Shown: positions 26,053 through 36,202 of the stretch, piece after piece
Position numbering within the stretch: position 1 is the stretch's first letter
Layout of the letters: the number at the start of each line of letters is the position of its first letter
Assembly: GCA_002869185.1 (NCBI GenBank)
Contig: PKTN01000005.1
Coordinates: 248,001 to 312,000, forward strand
Origin: Denitrovibrio sp.
GTDB lineage: Bacteria > Chrysiogenota > Deferribacteres > Deferribacterales > Geovibrionaceae
Reading direction: 5' to 3'
Length of the DNA stretch: 64,000 bases
Program-made: the position numbers and the translations under genes
Notes under the pieces: generated by a model
What the model saw: only the letters and a program-made list of their open reading frames with translations
Told to the model about the DNA's origin: nothing
The model's database searches: none

Positions 26053-26714
26053 CGTCCTGTTTTCTTCCTTAGCTTTGCTAGGCTAGCCATATTATCTATT
26101 ATAAGTTGGAAATTAGCGATCTCATCGCCCATGCCAAAGTATTTCTCTGCTAGATCGTAATCCATACGGATATTCATCGCTATGACACCAAGGTTATTTA
26201 TAGCAAAAAAGTTAGAAGGATCTTTCTCTATCCCTTCCAGATAAAGCTTTTCTGCCTCATCATACTTTTTGTCAGCCATCAGTTTGTCTGCCTCCGCAAA
26301 GGTCTCCACTGCGGCTAATGCTTCTTTAAAGCTCTTTTCGCTAGCACAAACACCCATCTTCTTTGTCATTAGATTTTTTTCTTTATCTGACATAGCAAGG
26401 TTTTTTGCTAGTTTAAAAAACCTAGATGCACTCTCTTGATCTTTTTTAGACCAATAGATATCACCTAGAGCCCTACATAACTCATAAGAATCACCAAGCC
26501 TTGCTCGTTCAAGCTCGACATACTTTTCAGCCTCGTCATAATTCTCCATGGCGTAGTTTACCATCCCTAGATTATAACACGTTCCAGTTCTATCTGGTTC
26601 GATAGCGAGAATTTTTCGGAAATATTTGTCCGCTTTAATAAATTTAGATAAGGTGTAGCTCTTAAAAGCGACCCTTTCATATGTACTTACAAAGAATTTA
26701 TCAATTATATTCAT
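26049..26714 (-). CDS. TPR-repeat protein
   Basis: A 221-residue soluble protein of tetratricopeptide repeats (for example KADKYFRKILAIEPDRTGTCYNLGMVNYAMENYDEAEKYV and KKYDEAEKLYLEGIEKDPSNFFAINNLGVIAMN). TPRs form protein-binding scaffolds; no catalytic domain is present. It overlaps gckA by 4 nt, suggesting co-transcription, and is divergent from transketolase. The partner is unknown. Confidence 0.85.
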   Translation of the reverse strand: MNIIDKFFVSTYERVAFKSYTLSKFIKADKYFRKILAIEPDRTGTCYNLGMVNYAMENYDEAEKYVELERARLGDSYELCRALGDIYWSKKDQESASRFFKLAKNLAMSDKEKNLMTKKMGVCASEKSFKEALAAVETFAEADKLMADKKYDEAEKLYLEGIEKDPSNFFAINNLGVIAMNIRMDYDLAEKYFGMGDEIANFQLIIDNMASLAKLRKKTGR

Positions 26715-26830
26715 ACAATATAAATACCCCTTGTTTCGCTGTGGGTCAAATGAATTGACACATGATCTTATCCATTATATAACCCGATAGCGAAAAATAA
26801 TAAAAATCATAATATATAGAGGTAACTCAA

Positions 26831-28735
26831 ATGACTTTCGATAAGGCTTTCACTCAGGAAGATAAAAAAGAACTCGAACAACTAGCATCCCTCAGTAGAG
26901 GCGACATACTCAAAGCGACTTCACTAGCGGCAAGCGGGCACCCAGGTGGCTCTATGTCAACTATCGACATGCTACTCACTGTTTATAAATTTGCTAACAT
27001 CTCACCAGAAAACTGGGGAGAGAGCACAAGAGACAGAATATACGTTTCACACGGTCACACATCCCCAGCTGTTTACTCAGCTCTCGCACGTAACGGTTTC
27101 TTCGACATAGACGAAGCTATTGGTCAGTTCAGGCTGGCGGGTAGCATCTACGAAGGGCACATCGAGCGTATGGTTAAGGGTGTTGAGTGGACTACAGGTA
27201 ACCTCGGGCAGGGACTCTCTGCTGCATGTGGTGCGGCAATCGCTGGTAAGATCAGAGATGAAGAATTCGACGTTTACTGCTTTATGGGTGACGGTGAACA
27301 GCAAAAAGGTCAGCAAGCAGAAGCTAGAAGATTCGCTGCACAACACGATCTTTCAAACATCACAGCATTCATCGACTACAACAAACTCCAGATCAGTGGA
27401 AACATCGAAGAAGTTATGTACCAGAACATAGTTGACGATTACTCAGCTGACGGCTGGCACGTTATCGTTGTTGATGGTCACGACTTCGAAAAACTTTATA
27501 CTGCTATCAGCTACGGCAAGACTGTCGATCAGCCAGTACTAATACTCGCAGAGACTGTAATGGGTAAAGGCGTATCATTCATGGAAAACATCCACGGATA
27601 TCACGGTAAGCCACTCACTGAAGAGCAACTCGCTACAGCACTCACTGAGCTTAACCTTGAAAATGACTTCGATAAATATAAAGAGATCAGAAAAGCTTTT
27701 GTTTACGATCATTCAGACCACGAGCTTGACTCTCCAGAGGTTGTAGTAAAATACGACTCTAAAGAGTACGGACTCGATGAGAAGACTGATTGTCGTTCAG
27801 CTTTTGGTGACGCGATTTATAGTCTAGTTAAAAACTCTCAAGATGAAGGCATGACACCTTTTGCAGTATTCGACTGTGACCTAGCTGGCTCTGTTAAGAC
27901 CGACAAGGTAGAGAAAGAATTCCCAGTAAATTTTGTTCAATCTGGTATTCAGGAACACCACACAACTGTTGCCGCTGGTGCTGCTAGCTGTAACGGCGTT
28001 GTAAGCTTCTTCGCTGATTTTGGTGTTTTTGGTGTAGACGAAGTTTACAACCAGCAGAGACTTAACGACCTTAACGGTGCTGGACTCAAAACTGTAACAA
28101 CACACGTTGGTATGGATGTGTGTGAAGACGGAAAGACCCACCAGTGTCTCGACTATGTAGGTGCTATGAGAAACATCTTCGGCTTCCGTGTTATCACACC
28201 TGCTGACCCTAACCAAACATACAAAGCAGTATGCTACGCTGCTGAAAACCCTGGTAACTTCCTTGTTGCTATGGGACGTTCTAAACTTGACACTATCGCT
28301 AATATAGATGGAACCAAACCAGCTTTCGGCGATGACTATACATTCGAATACGGTAAGGTTGACCTGCTTCGTGATGGTGATTTCGCTATCGCTACATACG
28401 GAACAATGACAAACAGAGCTCTCAAAGTTGCTGAGCTTCTCAAAGAGGCTGGACTTAACGCTGCAGTACTTAACTGCTCTTGTCCACTTCACCCTGATAT
28501 GGGCGCATTCGAAAAATTTACTGACAAGCCAGTATTCGTTTATGAAGATCATAACGAATTCACAGGTCTTGCCGCATCACTAGCTAATAGATTCTCTGAT
28601 GTTGGCACTGGAACAAAGATTGTACGTTTCGGAGCTAGAGGATATGCATACTCAGGAAAACCTGACGATATCTTCAAGATGATAGGACTTGATCCTGAAT
28701 CTGTAGCTGAATCAATCAAAGAAGAACTTGCATGA
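26831..28735 (+). CDS. tkt: transketolase
   Basis: A 634-residue thiamine diphosphate enzyme that moves two-carbon units between sugar phosphates in the pentose phosphate pathway. TPP- and substrate-binding segments are ASGHPGGSMSTIDML, VSHGHTSPAVYSAL, GDGEQQKGQQAEARRFAAQHDLSNITAFIDYNKLQISG, the central Pyr domain SGIQEHHTTVAAGAA, and a C-terminal domain (FVYEDHNEFTGL). AGAGGT precedes the ATG. Smooth codon use suggests high expression. The stop overlaps the start of rlmB (ATGA). Confidence 0.94.
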   Translation: MTFDKAFTQEDKKELEQLASLSRGDILKATSLAASGHPGGSMSTIDMLLTVYKFANISPENWGESTRDRIYVSHGHTSPAVYSALARNGFFDIDEAIGQFRLAGSIYEGHIERMVKGVEWTTGNLGQGLSAACGAAIAGKIRDEEFDVYCFMGDGEQQKGQQAEARRFAAQHDLSNITAFIDYNKLQISGNIEEVMYQNIVDDYSADGWHVIVVDGHDFEKLYTAISYGKTVDQPVLILAETVMGKGVSFMENIHGYHGKPLTEEQLATALTELNLENDFDKYKEIRKAFVYDHSDHELDSPEVVVKYDSKEYGLDEKTDCRSAFGDAIYSLVKNSQDEGMTPFAVFDCDLAGSVKTDKVEKEFPVNFVQSGIQEHHTTVAAGAASCNGVVSFFADFGVFGVDEVYNQQRLNDLNGAGLKTVTTHVGMDVCEDGKTHQCLDYVGAMRNIFGFRVITPADPNQTYKAVCYAAENPGNFLVAMGRSKLDTIANIDGTKPAFGDDYTFEYGKVDLLRDGDFAIATYGTMTNRALKVAELLKEAGLNAAVLNCSCPLHPDMGAFEKFTDKPVFVYEDHNEFTGLAASLANRFSDVGTGTKIVRFGARGYAYSGKPDDIFKMIGLDPESVAESIKEELA

Positions 28736-29409
28736 TTATTCACGGTAGAAACACAGTCGTAGAAGCTCTCAAACTGGGGATAGTCAAACTCCTATTTGTT
28801 AAAGTTAATTCGACTTTTGACGTAACAGAATACGACGTGGAGACACGTACTTACGGACCTAAAGAATTCGAACACTACTATGGTAAAGAGTCTCAGGGGA
28901 TCGCCGCTGAGATCAAAGATATATTACCTAAAAAGTTCGACAAAGCATTCGATGAGCTTGTAGATAGTGGACCTATTGTCCTTCTCGACAGGATATTCGA
29001 CCCTATGAACTACGGAGCTATCATCAGAGCTGCAAACTGCTTTGGCGTAAAAAACATACTCGTTGGCTTCGATAGGCAAGCACCTATCACACCTGCTGTT
29101 TGTAAAGCTTCAAGTGGAACTATATTCCACACAAACATCGTTGGTGCAGTTAATACTGCTACTGCTCTGAAGAAGCTTCAGGAGAATGGCTATACCGCTT
29201 ATGCTGCTGACGTTAACGGAACAATAGAATTAAAAAATACTCAGTTCGATGAGAAAGCTATCATCATTATGGGTTCTGAAGGGAAAGGGATTCGTCCTGC
29301 TCTTTTAGACTCTTCTGATGTACACCTTAAAATACCTATGAGTGGTGATATAGACTCTCTGAATGTTTCACAAAGTGCGGCAGTAATTCTTTACGAATTT
29401 GCTAAGTGA
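28732..29409 (+). CDS. rlmB: 23S rRNA (guanosine-2'-O-)-methyltransferase RlmB-like (SpoU family)
   Basis: A 225-residue TrmH/SpoU-family methyltransferase: substrate-binding N-terminal domain (IIHGRNTVVEAL, SQGIAAEI), then the SPOUT catalytic domain with LDRIFDPMNYGAIIRAANCFGVKNIL, IIMGSEGKGIRPALLD and IPMSGDIDSLNVSQSAAVILYE, the three SpoU motifs. RlmB methylates G2251 of 23S rRNA. It overlaps tkt by 4 nt. Confidence 0.9.
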   Translation: MIIHGRNTVVEALKLGIVKLLFVKVNSTFDVTEYDVETRTYGPKEFEHYYGKESQGIAAEIKDILPKKFDKAFDELVDSGPIVLLDRIFDPMNYGAIIRAANCFGVKNILVGFDRQAPITPAVCKASSGTIFHTNIVGAVNTATALKKLQENGYTAYAADVNGTIELKNTQFDEKAIIIMGSEGKGIRPALLDSSDVHLKIPMSGDIDSLNVSQSAAVILYEFAK

Positions 29410-29518
29410 TTTTGTTAACTAGTTTTTAATAAAAGTTAACATATTGAGGTTTATACGAGAATTTTTACAAAAAGAGTTGACATAACAACAGCTTTTTTAT
29501 ATTTTACGAGCAAACTAG

Positions 29519-29929
29519 ATGCTACTAAAGATTTTAATGGGTTCCAAATTAAAGGAACCAGAGATAAAAAACCTGACTGACCGATACGTCAAAATGGCAT
29601 CAGGCTTTATGCCTGTCCAAGTCGTAGAAGACACAGGGAAGAAGAAACAAAGCTTTGGTAAAGGGCTTTTGGTTGGAATGGATCCCGAAGGGAAACAGTT
29701 TACCAGCGAAGAGTTTGCTAGATGGATTGAAAAGAGAGTTGAGACCTACGGCGATATAACATTTTATATAGGTGAAGCAGAAGGTTTACCAAAAGATGTT
29801 CGCGCAGAGGCTAAAGAATTTATTTCACTCTCTGGTATGGTTATGGCGCATAGAATCAGCTTAGTTGTACTAGCTGAACAAATATACAGGGCACTGACTA
29901 TCATTAATGGTCACCCCTACCACAAGTAG
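29519..29929 (+). CDS. rlmH: 23S rRNA pseudouridine-1915 N3-methyltransferase
   Basis: A 136-residue SPOUT protein. RlmH methylates pseudouridine 1915 in helix 69. Visible are FYIGEAEGLPKDVRAEA (usually IGGxxG; here GEAEG), ISLSGMVMAHRISLVVLAEQIYRALTIINGHPYHK, the hallmark C-terminus. Shorter than the usual ~155 residues because the N-terminal region is compact. No clear Shine-Dalgarno sequence precedes the ATG. Confidence 0.93.
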   Translation: MLLKILMGSKLKEPEIKNLTDRYVKMASGFMPVQVVEDTGKKKQSFGKGLLVGMDPEGKQFTSEEFARWIEKRVETYGDITFYIGEAEGLPKDVRAEAKEFISLSGMVMAHRISLVVLAEQIYRALTIINGHPYHK

Positions 29930-29988
29930 TCGTATTGGCTACACCGCGGATGTAATAAAACTTCTGCACTCTTTAAGGAGGGGTGGTG

Positions 29989-30351
29989 ATGGACAAAGAG
30001 AAACTGAACTACCACAGAACTAAACTGCTGGAAATGAGACGTGATCTCATAGAAAAATTGAACGCAAAATACAATGAAGCTATGGGGCTTGGTGGAGACG
30101 GTACGCAAGATTCTGCTGACGAAGCGTATAACCTCTATAACAAGAACCTAATGCTAGGTCGTGTTGAAACTGACGCTCTCAAGCTCAGGCTCATCGAACA
30201 AGCACTTCAGCGTATTGATGCTGCTACTTATGGCGTATGTATCGAATGTGAAGAGGATATCGAGCCAAAGAGACTCGAATATGTTCCTTTCGCTAGATAC
30301 TGCACTGACTGTAAGTCTGAACTGGAAAAGAAAGGTCTTATAAAAATGTAA
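29989..30351 (+). CDS. DksA/TraR-type zinc-finger protein
   Basis: A 120-residue DksA-like protein: coiled coil (KEKLNYHRTKLLEMRRDLIEKLNAKYNEAM), an acidic GDGTQDSADEAYN tip region, and the zinc finger CIECEEDIEPKRLEYVPFARYCTDC. I use the ATG at 29989 because AAGGAGGGG lies 6 nt upstream; the track start (GTG, 29983) would sit on the ribosome site. It is followed by a strong terminator. It is closer to classical DksA/YteA-type proteins than the paralogue at 18875. Confidence 0.9.
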   Translation: MDKEKLNYHRTKLLEMRRDLIEKLNAKYNEAMGLGGDGTQDSADEAYNLYNKNLMLGRVETDALKLRLIEQALQRIDAATYGVCIECEEDIEPKRLEYVPFARYCTDCKSELEKKGLIKM

Positions 30352-30355
30352 TACT

Positions 30356-30382
30356 AAGCCGGCAAATTTGTCGGCTTTTTTT
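30356..30382 (+). terminator. rho-independent terminator
   Basis: AAGCCGGCAAA/TTTGTCGGCTT is a nearly perfect 11-bp stem followed by a T-run, just after the DksA-like gene. Confidence 0.9.
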
Positions 30383-30479
30383 ATATCTAATATCAGCTAT
30401 TCTGCCCTTGTCTGCCCTTTACTCTTGCCTAAAATAACTGCGATGATAAAATATCAGTACTAAACTAAAGGTTATAATA

Positions 30480-32000
30480 ATGTCTAATCAAAAATTAATA
30501 CTACTAATACTCGATGGCTGGGGTCTCAGTCACGAAAAAGAGAATAACGCCATATATATGAGTGGTGCTTCTAACTTTAATAAACTCATAGCAACATGTC
30601 CTAATACCAAACTGAATGCCAGTGAGGAAGATGTTGGACTTCCAAAAGGTCAAATGGGAAATTCAGAAGTTGGTCATACCAACATCGGAGCAGGTCGTAC
30701 AGTCTATCAGGATTTTCTTAAAATCACGAAATCAGTTGAATCTGGCGAAATAGAGCAAAACAAAAATCTAAATGAATTCTTCAACAAAATAAAAAATGAG
30801 AATGGAGATGTTCACCTCTTTGGACTTCTCTCTGATGGTGGCGTCCATTCACATATAAAACACCTAAAAGGTTTCCTCAAAATGGCCAAGAAATCAGGTG
30901 TAAATAATGCATATGTCCACGCTTTTATGGACGGACGAGACACACCTCCAATGAGTGGCAAAGGATACATGGAAGAGCTCGTTGCCTTTATGGATGAGCT
31001 TGGATTTGGCGAAGTTGCCACAGTTGCTGGTCGTTTTTACCCTATGGATAGAGACCAAAGATGGGAGAGAACGTCCCTCGCTTATGACGCACTCAGAAAT
31101 GGCAAAGGACTAGTATCTAAATCTGCTGTGGACGCAGTTCAAGAGTCCTACGACAGGGGCGAAAATGACGAATTCATAAAGCCTACTATAATAGATGGCG
31201 TTAACGGATCTGTTAAAGACAAGGACGGAATCTTCTTCTATAACTTCCGTGCAGATAGAGCAAGACAGCTCACCAGAGCTTTCACTATAGCTGACTTCGA
31301 TGGTTTCGACAGAGGCGCCATGCCTGACGTACATTTCATAACTCTCACATTTTATGATAGTCAATTCGACTCACCTATGGCATTTGAACCACAGGTATTA
31401 AAAAATATTTTAGGCGAAGTGCTCAGCAAAAATGGTCTTAAACAACTCCGCATAGCAGAGACAGAAAAATATGCACATGTCACTTATTTCTTTAATGGTG
31501 GCGAAGAGAAGGTATTCGATGGTGAAGAGCGAGCTCTTATCGAATCACCTAAAGAAGTTTCTACATATGATGAGAAACCATCTATGAGCGTCGCTAAAGT
31601 GACAGCAAGATTCAAAGAAGAGATCGATAAGGTTGATGTGGTTATTATGAACTTTGCTAACCCTGACATTGTGGGACATACAGGAATAATTCAAGCGGCT
31701 GTCGATGCATGCAAGGCTGTCGATGATTGCCTTGGTGAAGTTATCAAAACTGCTGATGAACACAATGCGATTTTAGCTGTAACAGCAGACCACGGTAATG
31801 CTGAGCAGATGCGTGATAAGATTACTGGTCAGCCACACACTGCACATACTCTCAACCCTGTTCCGTTTGTTATCTATAACAAAGAGTGTGAATTAACAGA
31901 TAAAACAGGAAAGCTTGCAGATATAGCACCAACGATACTTGAACTATTAGGCATAGACCAACCTGAAGAGATGACAGGGACCAGTCTGCTTAAGAAATAA
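30480..32000 (+). CDS. gpmI: 2,3-bisphosphoglycerate-independent phosphoglycerate mutase
   Basis: A 506-residue Mn-dependent alkaline-phosphatase-superfamily enzyme interconverting 3- and 2-phosphoglycerate. Signature segments: LILDGWGLSHEKENNAIYMSG, MGNSEVGHTNIGAGR (catalytic serine), FMDGRDTPP, AGRFYPMDRDQRWER, NFRADRARQLTRAF, and the metal ligands in NFANPDIVGHTG and TADHGNAEQM. AAAGG precedes the ATG. It overlaps comF by 1 nt (TAATG). Confidence 0.96.
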   Translation: MSNQKLILLILDGWGLSHEKENNAIYMSGASNFNKLIATCPNTKLNASEEDVGLPKGQMGNSEVGHTNIGAGRTVYQDFLKITKSVESGEIEQNKNLNEFFNKIKNENGDVHLFGLLSDGGVHSHIKHLKGFLKMAKKSGVNNAYVHAFMDGRDTPPMSGKGYMEELVAFMDELGFGEVATVAGRFYPMDRDQRWERTSLAYDALRNGKGLVSKSAVDAVQESYDRGENDEFIKPTIIDGVNGSVKDKDGIFFYNFRADRARQLTRAFTIADFDGFDRGAMPDVHFITLTFYDSQFDSPMAFEPQVLKNILGEVLSKNGLKQLRIAETEKYAHVTYFFNGGEEKVFDGEERALIESPKEVSTYDEKPSMSVAKVTARFKEEIDKVDVVIMNFANPDIVGHTGIIQAAVDACKAVDDCLGEVIKTADEHNAILAVTADHGNAEQMRDKITGQPHTAHTLNPVPFVIYNKECELTDKTGKLADIAPTILELLGIDQPEEMTGTSLLKK

Positions 32001-32662
32001 TGCTTAATGAAATCTTTTACCAAAAATGCTTAGGTTGTGGACTTAGATCTGACAACAATAGCCCAGTATGCATAGACTGTATGCAAGATATTGAAAAGCA
32101 CCCTTATGCATGCGAAAGCTGTGGTTATCCATCCAGCCTTCAGGTAAAAATATGTGGAAAATGCTCCTCCGCTATTTTCAGAGATAGAATATTTATACCT
32201 TATAAATACCAAGGGCCTATAAAGAAGCTTATCAAAGAGATAAAGTTTTTATACAGAGCAAGTGGAAGGTCAATATTACACGAGTTAATTGATACTAACA
32301 CATTAATAGGATATGATGTAATTACTGATGTACCGTCACACTTTACAAGGAAGATACGGCGACTCAAGCATCCAGCCACTGACATTGCTAAAAGTATAGC
32401 AAGTTCAACTGGTGCGAGATATGATGTATTACTCGCAAGGGTAAAAAAAACTGAATATCAGTACAAACTAAAGAGGCGCCAGAGGGCTTTTAATGTAAAA
32501 GGTGCTTTTACCATTAAAACTGATGTTACAGGTTTGAAAATATTGCTTGTGGATGATATCATTACAACAGGCTCTACTATAGAGGAGTGCTCCCGTACAC
32601 TAAAGCGATCAGGCGCGTCAATAGTTGATGTTTTTGCACTGACAGGCGGAAGTACTAAATAA
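32000..32662 (+). CDS. comF: ComF family phosphoribosyltransferase-like protein
   Basis: A 220-residue ComF/GntX-type protein: N-terminal zinc-finger-like cysteines (CLGCG..CIDC..CESCG..CGKC) and a type I phosphoribosyltransferase fold with the PRPP loop ILLVDDIITTGSTIEE. In transformable bacteria ComF is a cytoplasmic DNA-uptake factor; together with comM in this window it hints at a transformation machinery, though both are also kept in non-competent species. It is coupled to gpmI. Confidence 0.86.
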   Translation: MLNEIFYQKCLGCGLRSDNNSPVCIDCMQDIEKHPYACESCGYPSSLQVKICGKCSSAIFRDRIFIPYKYQGPIKKLIKEIKFLYRASGRSILHELIDTNTLIGYDVITDVPSHFTRKIRRLKHPATDIAKSIASSTGARYDVLLARVKKTEYQYKLKRRQRAFNVKGAFTIKTDVTGLKILLVDDIITTGSTIEECSRTLKRSGASIVDVFALTGGSTK

Positions 32663-32682
32663 ATTATTATTGAGGCACACAA

Positions 32683-33897
32683 ATGGATACTGCGATATCA
32701 AAAATCGCGCATATTTTTAGTGAGTGCAATTTTCCTGTCTATATTTATCTGCCCGGAAGCAGTGAATTTTATCAGTTGATCTCTGACCATCCAGAACCGA
32801 AACCAGCCCCTGCTAATATGATAGAGCATCTTAATGATGAATCAATCTTCTTTCAGTCCTTTAAAAAGGGCGATGCATACATGTATTTCTATTTCTTAAG
32901 ACTTAGCATGGGTGACGAGAAGTTCGTTGTAATGCTTAATTCTGACAAGGATAGAACTAGCCTAAACTGCATCACTTTCTCTATGTTTAATAAGCTAAAA
33001 GAGATGGAAGTGACTATTCAGGAAGAGTTAAACGAAGCGAATGAGTCAGTGCAGATTCTTAGAAAATCTCGCCAGAAAATGCTTAAACTACTTGATGGTC
33101 TTGTTATGCCACTGTTTAGTATCACACCTGAATATAACGTTCTTAACGTAAACAAGGAGCTCTCTGAGCTAATTAATGAATCACATATACCATCAATTCT
33201 TAATAAAAAATGCTATGAAGTTATCCACGGATTTTCCGAACCCTGTAGCTTTTGTAGAATGTCTGAGATAGTTGCTGGCGAAGAAGTGAGTGGTCAGACC
33301 ATAGAGCTTGACTTTGGTGGCAAACACTATTATTTCGAGCACCATATGTTCCCTATCTATGCTTCAACAGGCGAGATGGACGAAATTGGTGAGTTTATGA
33401 TTGATGTTACAGAAAATTACCAAAACCTAGAGCATATCGAAAAATATAAAGAAAAAGTTAAAAGTATCCAAATGGCAGAAGTAGATAAGATGAACGAGAT
33501 GGGTGAGCTTAAAAGAGCCTATAAAGACCTATCTAAAAGCTATGACGACATGTTTTCTAAAAATAATAAAATGAGTAAAGCTCTATCCAGCCTGATGGAA
33601 AATAATAATGTAAACGAAATTGTGAAGATGAGACAGGAGACCAGAGAGGTTAAGAATAAATTAATTCGCTCTGCTACTGCTCTTAAAAACTTTCAAACAG
33701 CACTCGACATGCAACAAGATAAATATACCGAGCTGAGCAAAAAGACTATTTATCAACTCGAAAGGCTTATTAACACTGTAAATAAAAAGAGTATGATCAC
33801 TGACAATGATGTTAAAATTCTCCTCAAAACAGTAACCGAAGATGTTAAAGAATTAAGGACAACCCTAAAAGTACCACCACCGCCTGAATCTTCATAA
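32683..33897 (+). CDS. PAS-domain coiled-coil protein of unknown function
   Basis: A 404-residue soluble protein. The N-terminal ~100 residues form an unassigned domain; residues about 130-250 look like a PAS domain (LDGLVMPLFSITPEYNVLNVNKELSEL ... IDVTENYQ) with a cysteine insert CYEVIHGFSEPCSFCRMSEI; the remainder is a long coiled coil. The cysteines resemble PAS inserts that bind a metal, haem or FeS group, but that is a guess. No output domain is present, so it may be a signalling adaptor. It lies 20 nt after comF with GAGGC before the ATG, upstream of gap. Confidence 0.72.
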   Translation: MDTAISKIAHIFSECNFPVYIYLPGSSEFYQLISDHPEPKPAPANMIEHLNDESIFFQSFKKGDAYMYFYFLRLSMGDEKFVVMLNSDKDRTSLNCITFSMFNKLKEMEVTIQEELNEANESVQILRKSRQKMLKLLDGLVMPLFSITPEYNVLNVNKELSELINESHIPSILNKKCYEVIHGFSEPCSFCRMSEIVAGEEVSGQTIELDFGGKHYYFEHHMFPIYASTGEMDEIGEFMIDVTENYQNLEHIEKYKEKVKSIQMAEVDKMNEMGELKRAYKDLSKSYDDMFSKNNKMSKALSSLMENNNVNEIVKMRQETREVKNKLIRSATALKNFQTALDMQQDKYTELSKKTIYQLERLINTVNKKSMITDNDVKILLKTVTEDVKELRTTLKVPPPPESS

Positions 33898-33972
33898 ATG
33901 TTTGATAGAATCAAGCTGACATTAAAGCTATAATAGCTATTAGATGAATATATATTTACTAGGAGGTACTAA

Positions 33973-34971
33973 ATGTCTGTAAAAGTTGGAATCAACGGCT
34001 TTGGACGTATTGGACGCTGTACTTTACGTGCGATCGTGCAAAGAGGCTTAGATGTTGACATTGTTGGTATTAATGACCTTACCGATACAAAAACACTAGC
34101 ACACCTTTTAAAGTATGACTCTGTACATGGTATTGCTCCATTCGATGTTGAAGCTACTGAAGGCGGCATCATCGTAAATGGTAAAAAAATAGTGATCACA
34201 GCTGAGAGAGATCCGTCCAAACTCCCATGGGGCGAGATCGGTGCTGAGGTTGTTATAGAATCCACAGGACTTTTTAGTAAACGTGAGAAGGCTGCACTCC
34301 ACCTTGAGGCTGGAGCAAAAAAAGTTATTATCTCTGCGCCTGGTGAAGATGCTGATATAACTCTTGTTCTTGGTGTTAACGATAACGAACTCGATGTGTC
34401 TAAACACTCTATCATCTCTAATGCATCTTGTACTACAAACTGTCTCGCACCTGTTGCTAAAGTTCTTAACGATAATTTTGGCATCGCTCAGGGGATAATG
34501 ACAACCATCCACTCTTATACAAATGATCAAGCTGTTCTTGACCAGCCACATAAAGACCTCAGAAGAGCTAGAGCTTGTGCAACGAGTATGATACCTACAT
34601 CTACTTGTGCTGCTAAAGCTGTTGGGCTTGTTCTGCCTGAACTAAAAGGTAAGCTTACAGGGTATGCTGTACGTGTTCCGACACCAAACGTATCTCTCGT
34701 AGACCTTACTGTAAACTTGAAAAAAGATACTACTAAAGAAGAGATTAATGCTGCGATTAAAGCCGCAGCAGAGGGTCCTATGAAGGGCTATCTTGCATAT
34801 ACCGAAGATCCTGTTGTCTCTATAGATTTAAACGGTAACCCTGCATCATCCACCTTTGACTCGCTCCTTACGCTGGTTACAGATGGAAAATTTGCAAAAA
34901 TTGTTACATGGTATGATAACGAATGGGGCTACTCCAACAGAGTGGCTGAATTAATAACTAAGGTGCTCTAA
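33973..34971 (+). CDS. gap: glyceraldehyde-3-phosphate dehydrogenase
   Basis: A 332-residue NAD-dependent GAPDH. N-terminal Rossmann [12 protein letters not shown], the catalytic [28 protein letters not shown], and [11 protein letters not shown] at the C-terminus. A strong AGGAGGT precedes the ATG by 6 nt. It is the first gene of a gap-pgk pair, 3 nt apart. Confidence 0.97.
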   Translation: MSVKVGINGFGRIGRCTLRAIVQRGLDVDIVGINDLTDTKTLAHLLKYDSVHGIAPFDVEATEGGIIVNGKKIVITAERDPSKLPWGEIGAEVVIESTGLFSKREKAALHLEAGAKKVIISAPGEDADITLVLGVNDNELDVSKHSIISNASCTTNCLAPVAKVLNDNFGIAQGIMTTIHSYTNDQAVLDQPHKDLRRARACATSMIPTSTCAAKAVGLVLPELKGKLTGYAVRVPTPNVSLVDLTVNLKKDTTKEEINAAIKAAAEGPMKGYLAYTEDPVVSIDLNGNPASSTFDSLLTLVTDGKFAKIVTWYDNEWGYSNRVAELITKVL

Positions 34972-34974
34972 AAA

Positions 34975-36141
34975 ATGGCGAAAAGTATCAAAGAACTGAA
35001 CCTTAAAGGTAAAAAACTCTTTATAAGAGTAGATTTTAATGTCCCTGTTAAAGATGGCGTTGTCAAAGACGACACTCGTATTGTAGAAGCTCTGAAATCT
35101 ATCAGATATGCAAAAAACGAAGGAGCAAAGGTAATACTAGCTTCTCACCTTGGCAGACCAAAGGGCGAAAAAGTGACAGAAATGAGCTTAGAGCCTGTTG
35201 CAAAATATATCACTGATAACTTTTTTCCTTGTACTTTTGCTACTGATTGCATAGGTGACGTTGCAAAAACAGCTATTGATAAGCTTAATGATGGTGACGT
35301 GATCCTCCTTGAAAACCTCCGCTACCACAAGGGTGAAGAGAAGAATTTTCCTGAATTTGCAGCCGAACTTGCATCACTTGCTGATGTGTATGTTAATGAT
35401 GCTTTTGGCACTTGCCACAGAAAACACGCATCAACATACGGCATGGCTGAGATCATGGTAGAAAAAGGTGCTGGTTTTCTCGTCGAGAAGGAAATCAAGT
35501 ACTTTGAAGGACTTCTACAACAGCCAGCAAGACCTTTTGGCGCTATTGTTGGGGGAGCTAAAGTCTCTGACAAGATTGGCGTTATAAAGTCTCTCATGGA
35601 ACTTGCTGATAAGATATTTGTAGGTGGAGCTATGGCTTACACCTTTCTTAAATATAACGGCAAGACTATAGGTACATCTATGGTCGAAGCTGACCAGATG
35701 GACATAGTTGCTGAAGTATATGCTGCTGCTAAACAGAAGCAGGTTCAAATCTTCCTTCCGCTTGATCACACTATCGCTAGCGAGTTCAACGGTGCTCCAT
35801 TAGACTGTACAGAAGAAGATATCCCTGACGGATTTATGGGACTTGATATAGGTTCAAAGACCATAGATCTATATGTTGGCGAGCTAAACAAATGCAAAAC
35901 AGTACTTTGGAACGGACCTATGGGAGTTTTCGAAAACCCAGACTATGCTAAAGGTACATTTGCAATAGCTGATGCTCTTGGTGCTGGTGAAGCAATTGTT
36001 GTTGTTGGTGGTGGAGACTCTGTCGCTGCTGTTAACCAAGCAGGCGTTTCAGATAATATTGACCACATCTCTACAGGTGGTGGTGCTTCTCTCGAGTATA
36101 TCGAGTTTGGTAAACTTCCTGGTATAGAGATTCTCGGATAA
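34975..36141 (+). CDS. pgk: phosphoglycerate kinase
   Basis: A 388-residue enzyme that makes ATP from 1,3-bisphosphoglycerate. Family segments: FIRVDFNVPVKDG, SHLGRPKGE, LENLRYHKGEEKN, NDAFGTCHRKHAST, AIVGGAKVSDKIGVI, WNGPMGVFENP and GGGDSVAAVNQAG. Full length. The gap-pgk transcript ends at a hairpin just downstream. Confidence 0.97.
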   Translation: MAKSIKELNLKGKKLFIRVDFNVPVKDGVVKDDTRIVEALKSIRYAKNEGAKVILASHLGRPKGEKVTEMSLEPVAKYITDNFFPCTFATDCIGDVAKTAIDKLNDGDVILLENLRYHKGEEKNFPEFAAELASLADVYVNDAFGTCHRKHASTYGMAEIMVEKGAGFLVEKEIKYFEGLLQQPARPFGAIVGGAKVSDKIGVIKSLMELADKIFVGGAMAYTFLKYNGKTIGTSMVEADQMDIVAEVYAAAKQKQVQIFLPLDHTIASEFNGAPLDCTEEDIPDGFMGLDIGSKTIDLYVGELNKCKTVLWNGPMGVFENPDYAKGTFAIADALGAGEAIVVVGGGDSVAAVNQAGVSDNIDHISTGGGASLEYIEFGKLPGIEILG

Positions 36142-36164
36142 GTTTCCAATGAAATGAATATTTT

Positions 36165-36200
36165 AAAGCCAGTATAGCTATCTGTTATGCTGGCTTTTTT
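36165..36200 (+). terminator. rho-independent terminator of gap-pgk
   Basis: AAAGCCAG...CTGGCTTT stem (8 bp, extended by ATA/TAT pairs) followed by a T-run, 23 nt after the pgk stop. Confidence 0.85.
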
Positions 36201-36202
36201 AT

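Noticed and set aside
27077-28552. Long ORFs overlapping or antisense to transketolase
   Set aside because: Antisense shadows with biased composition; transketolase is complete.
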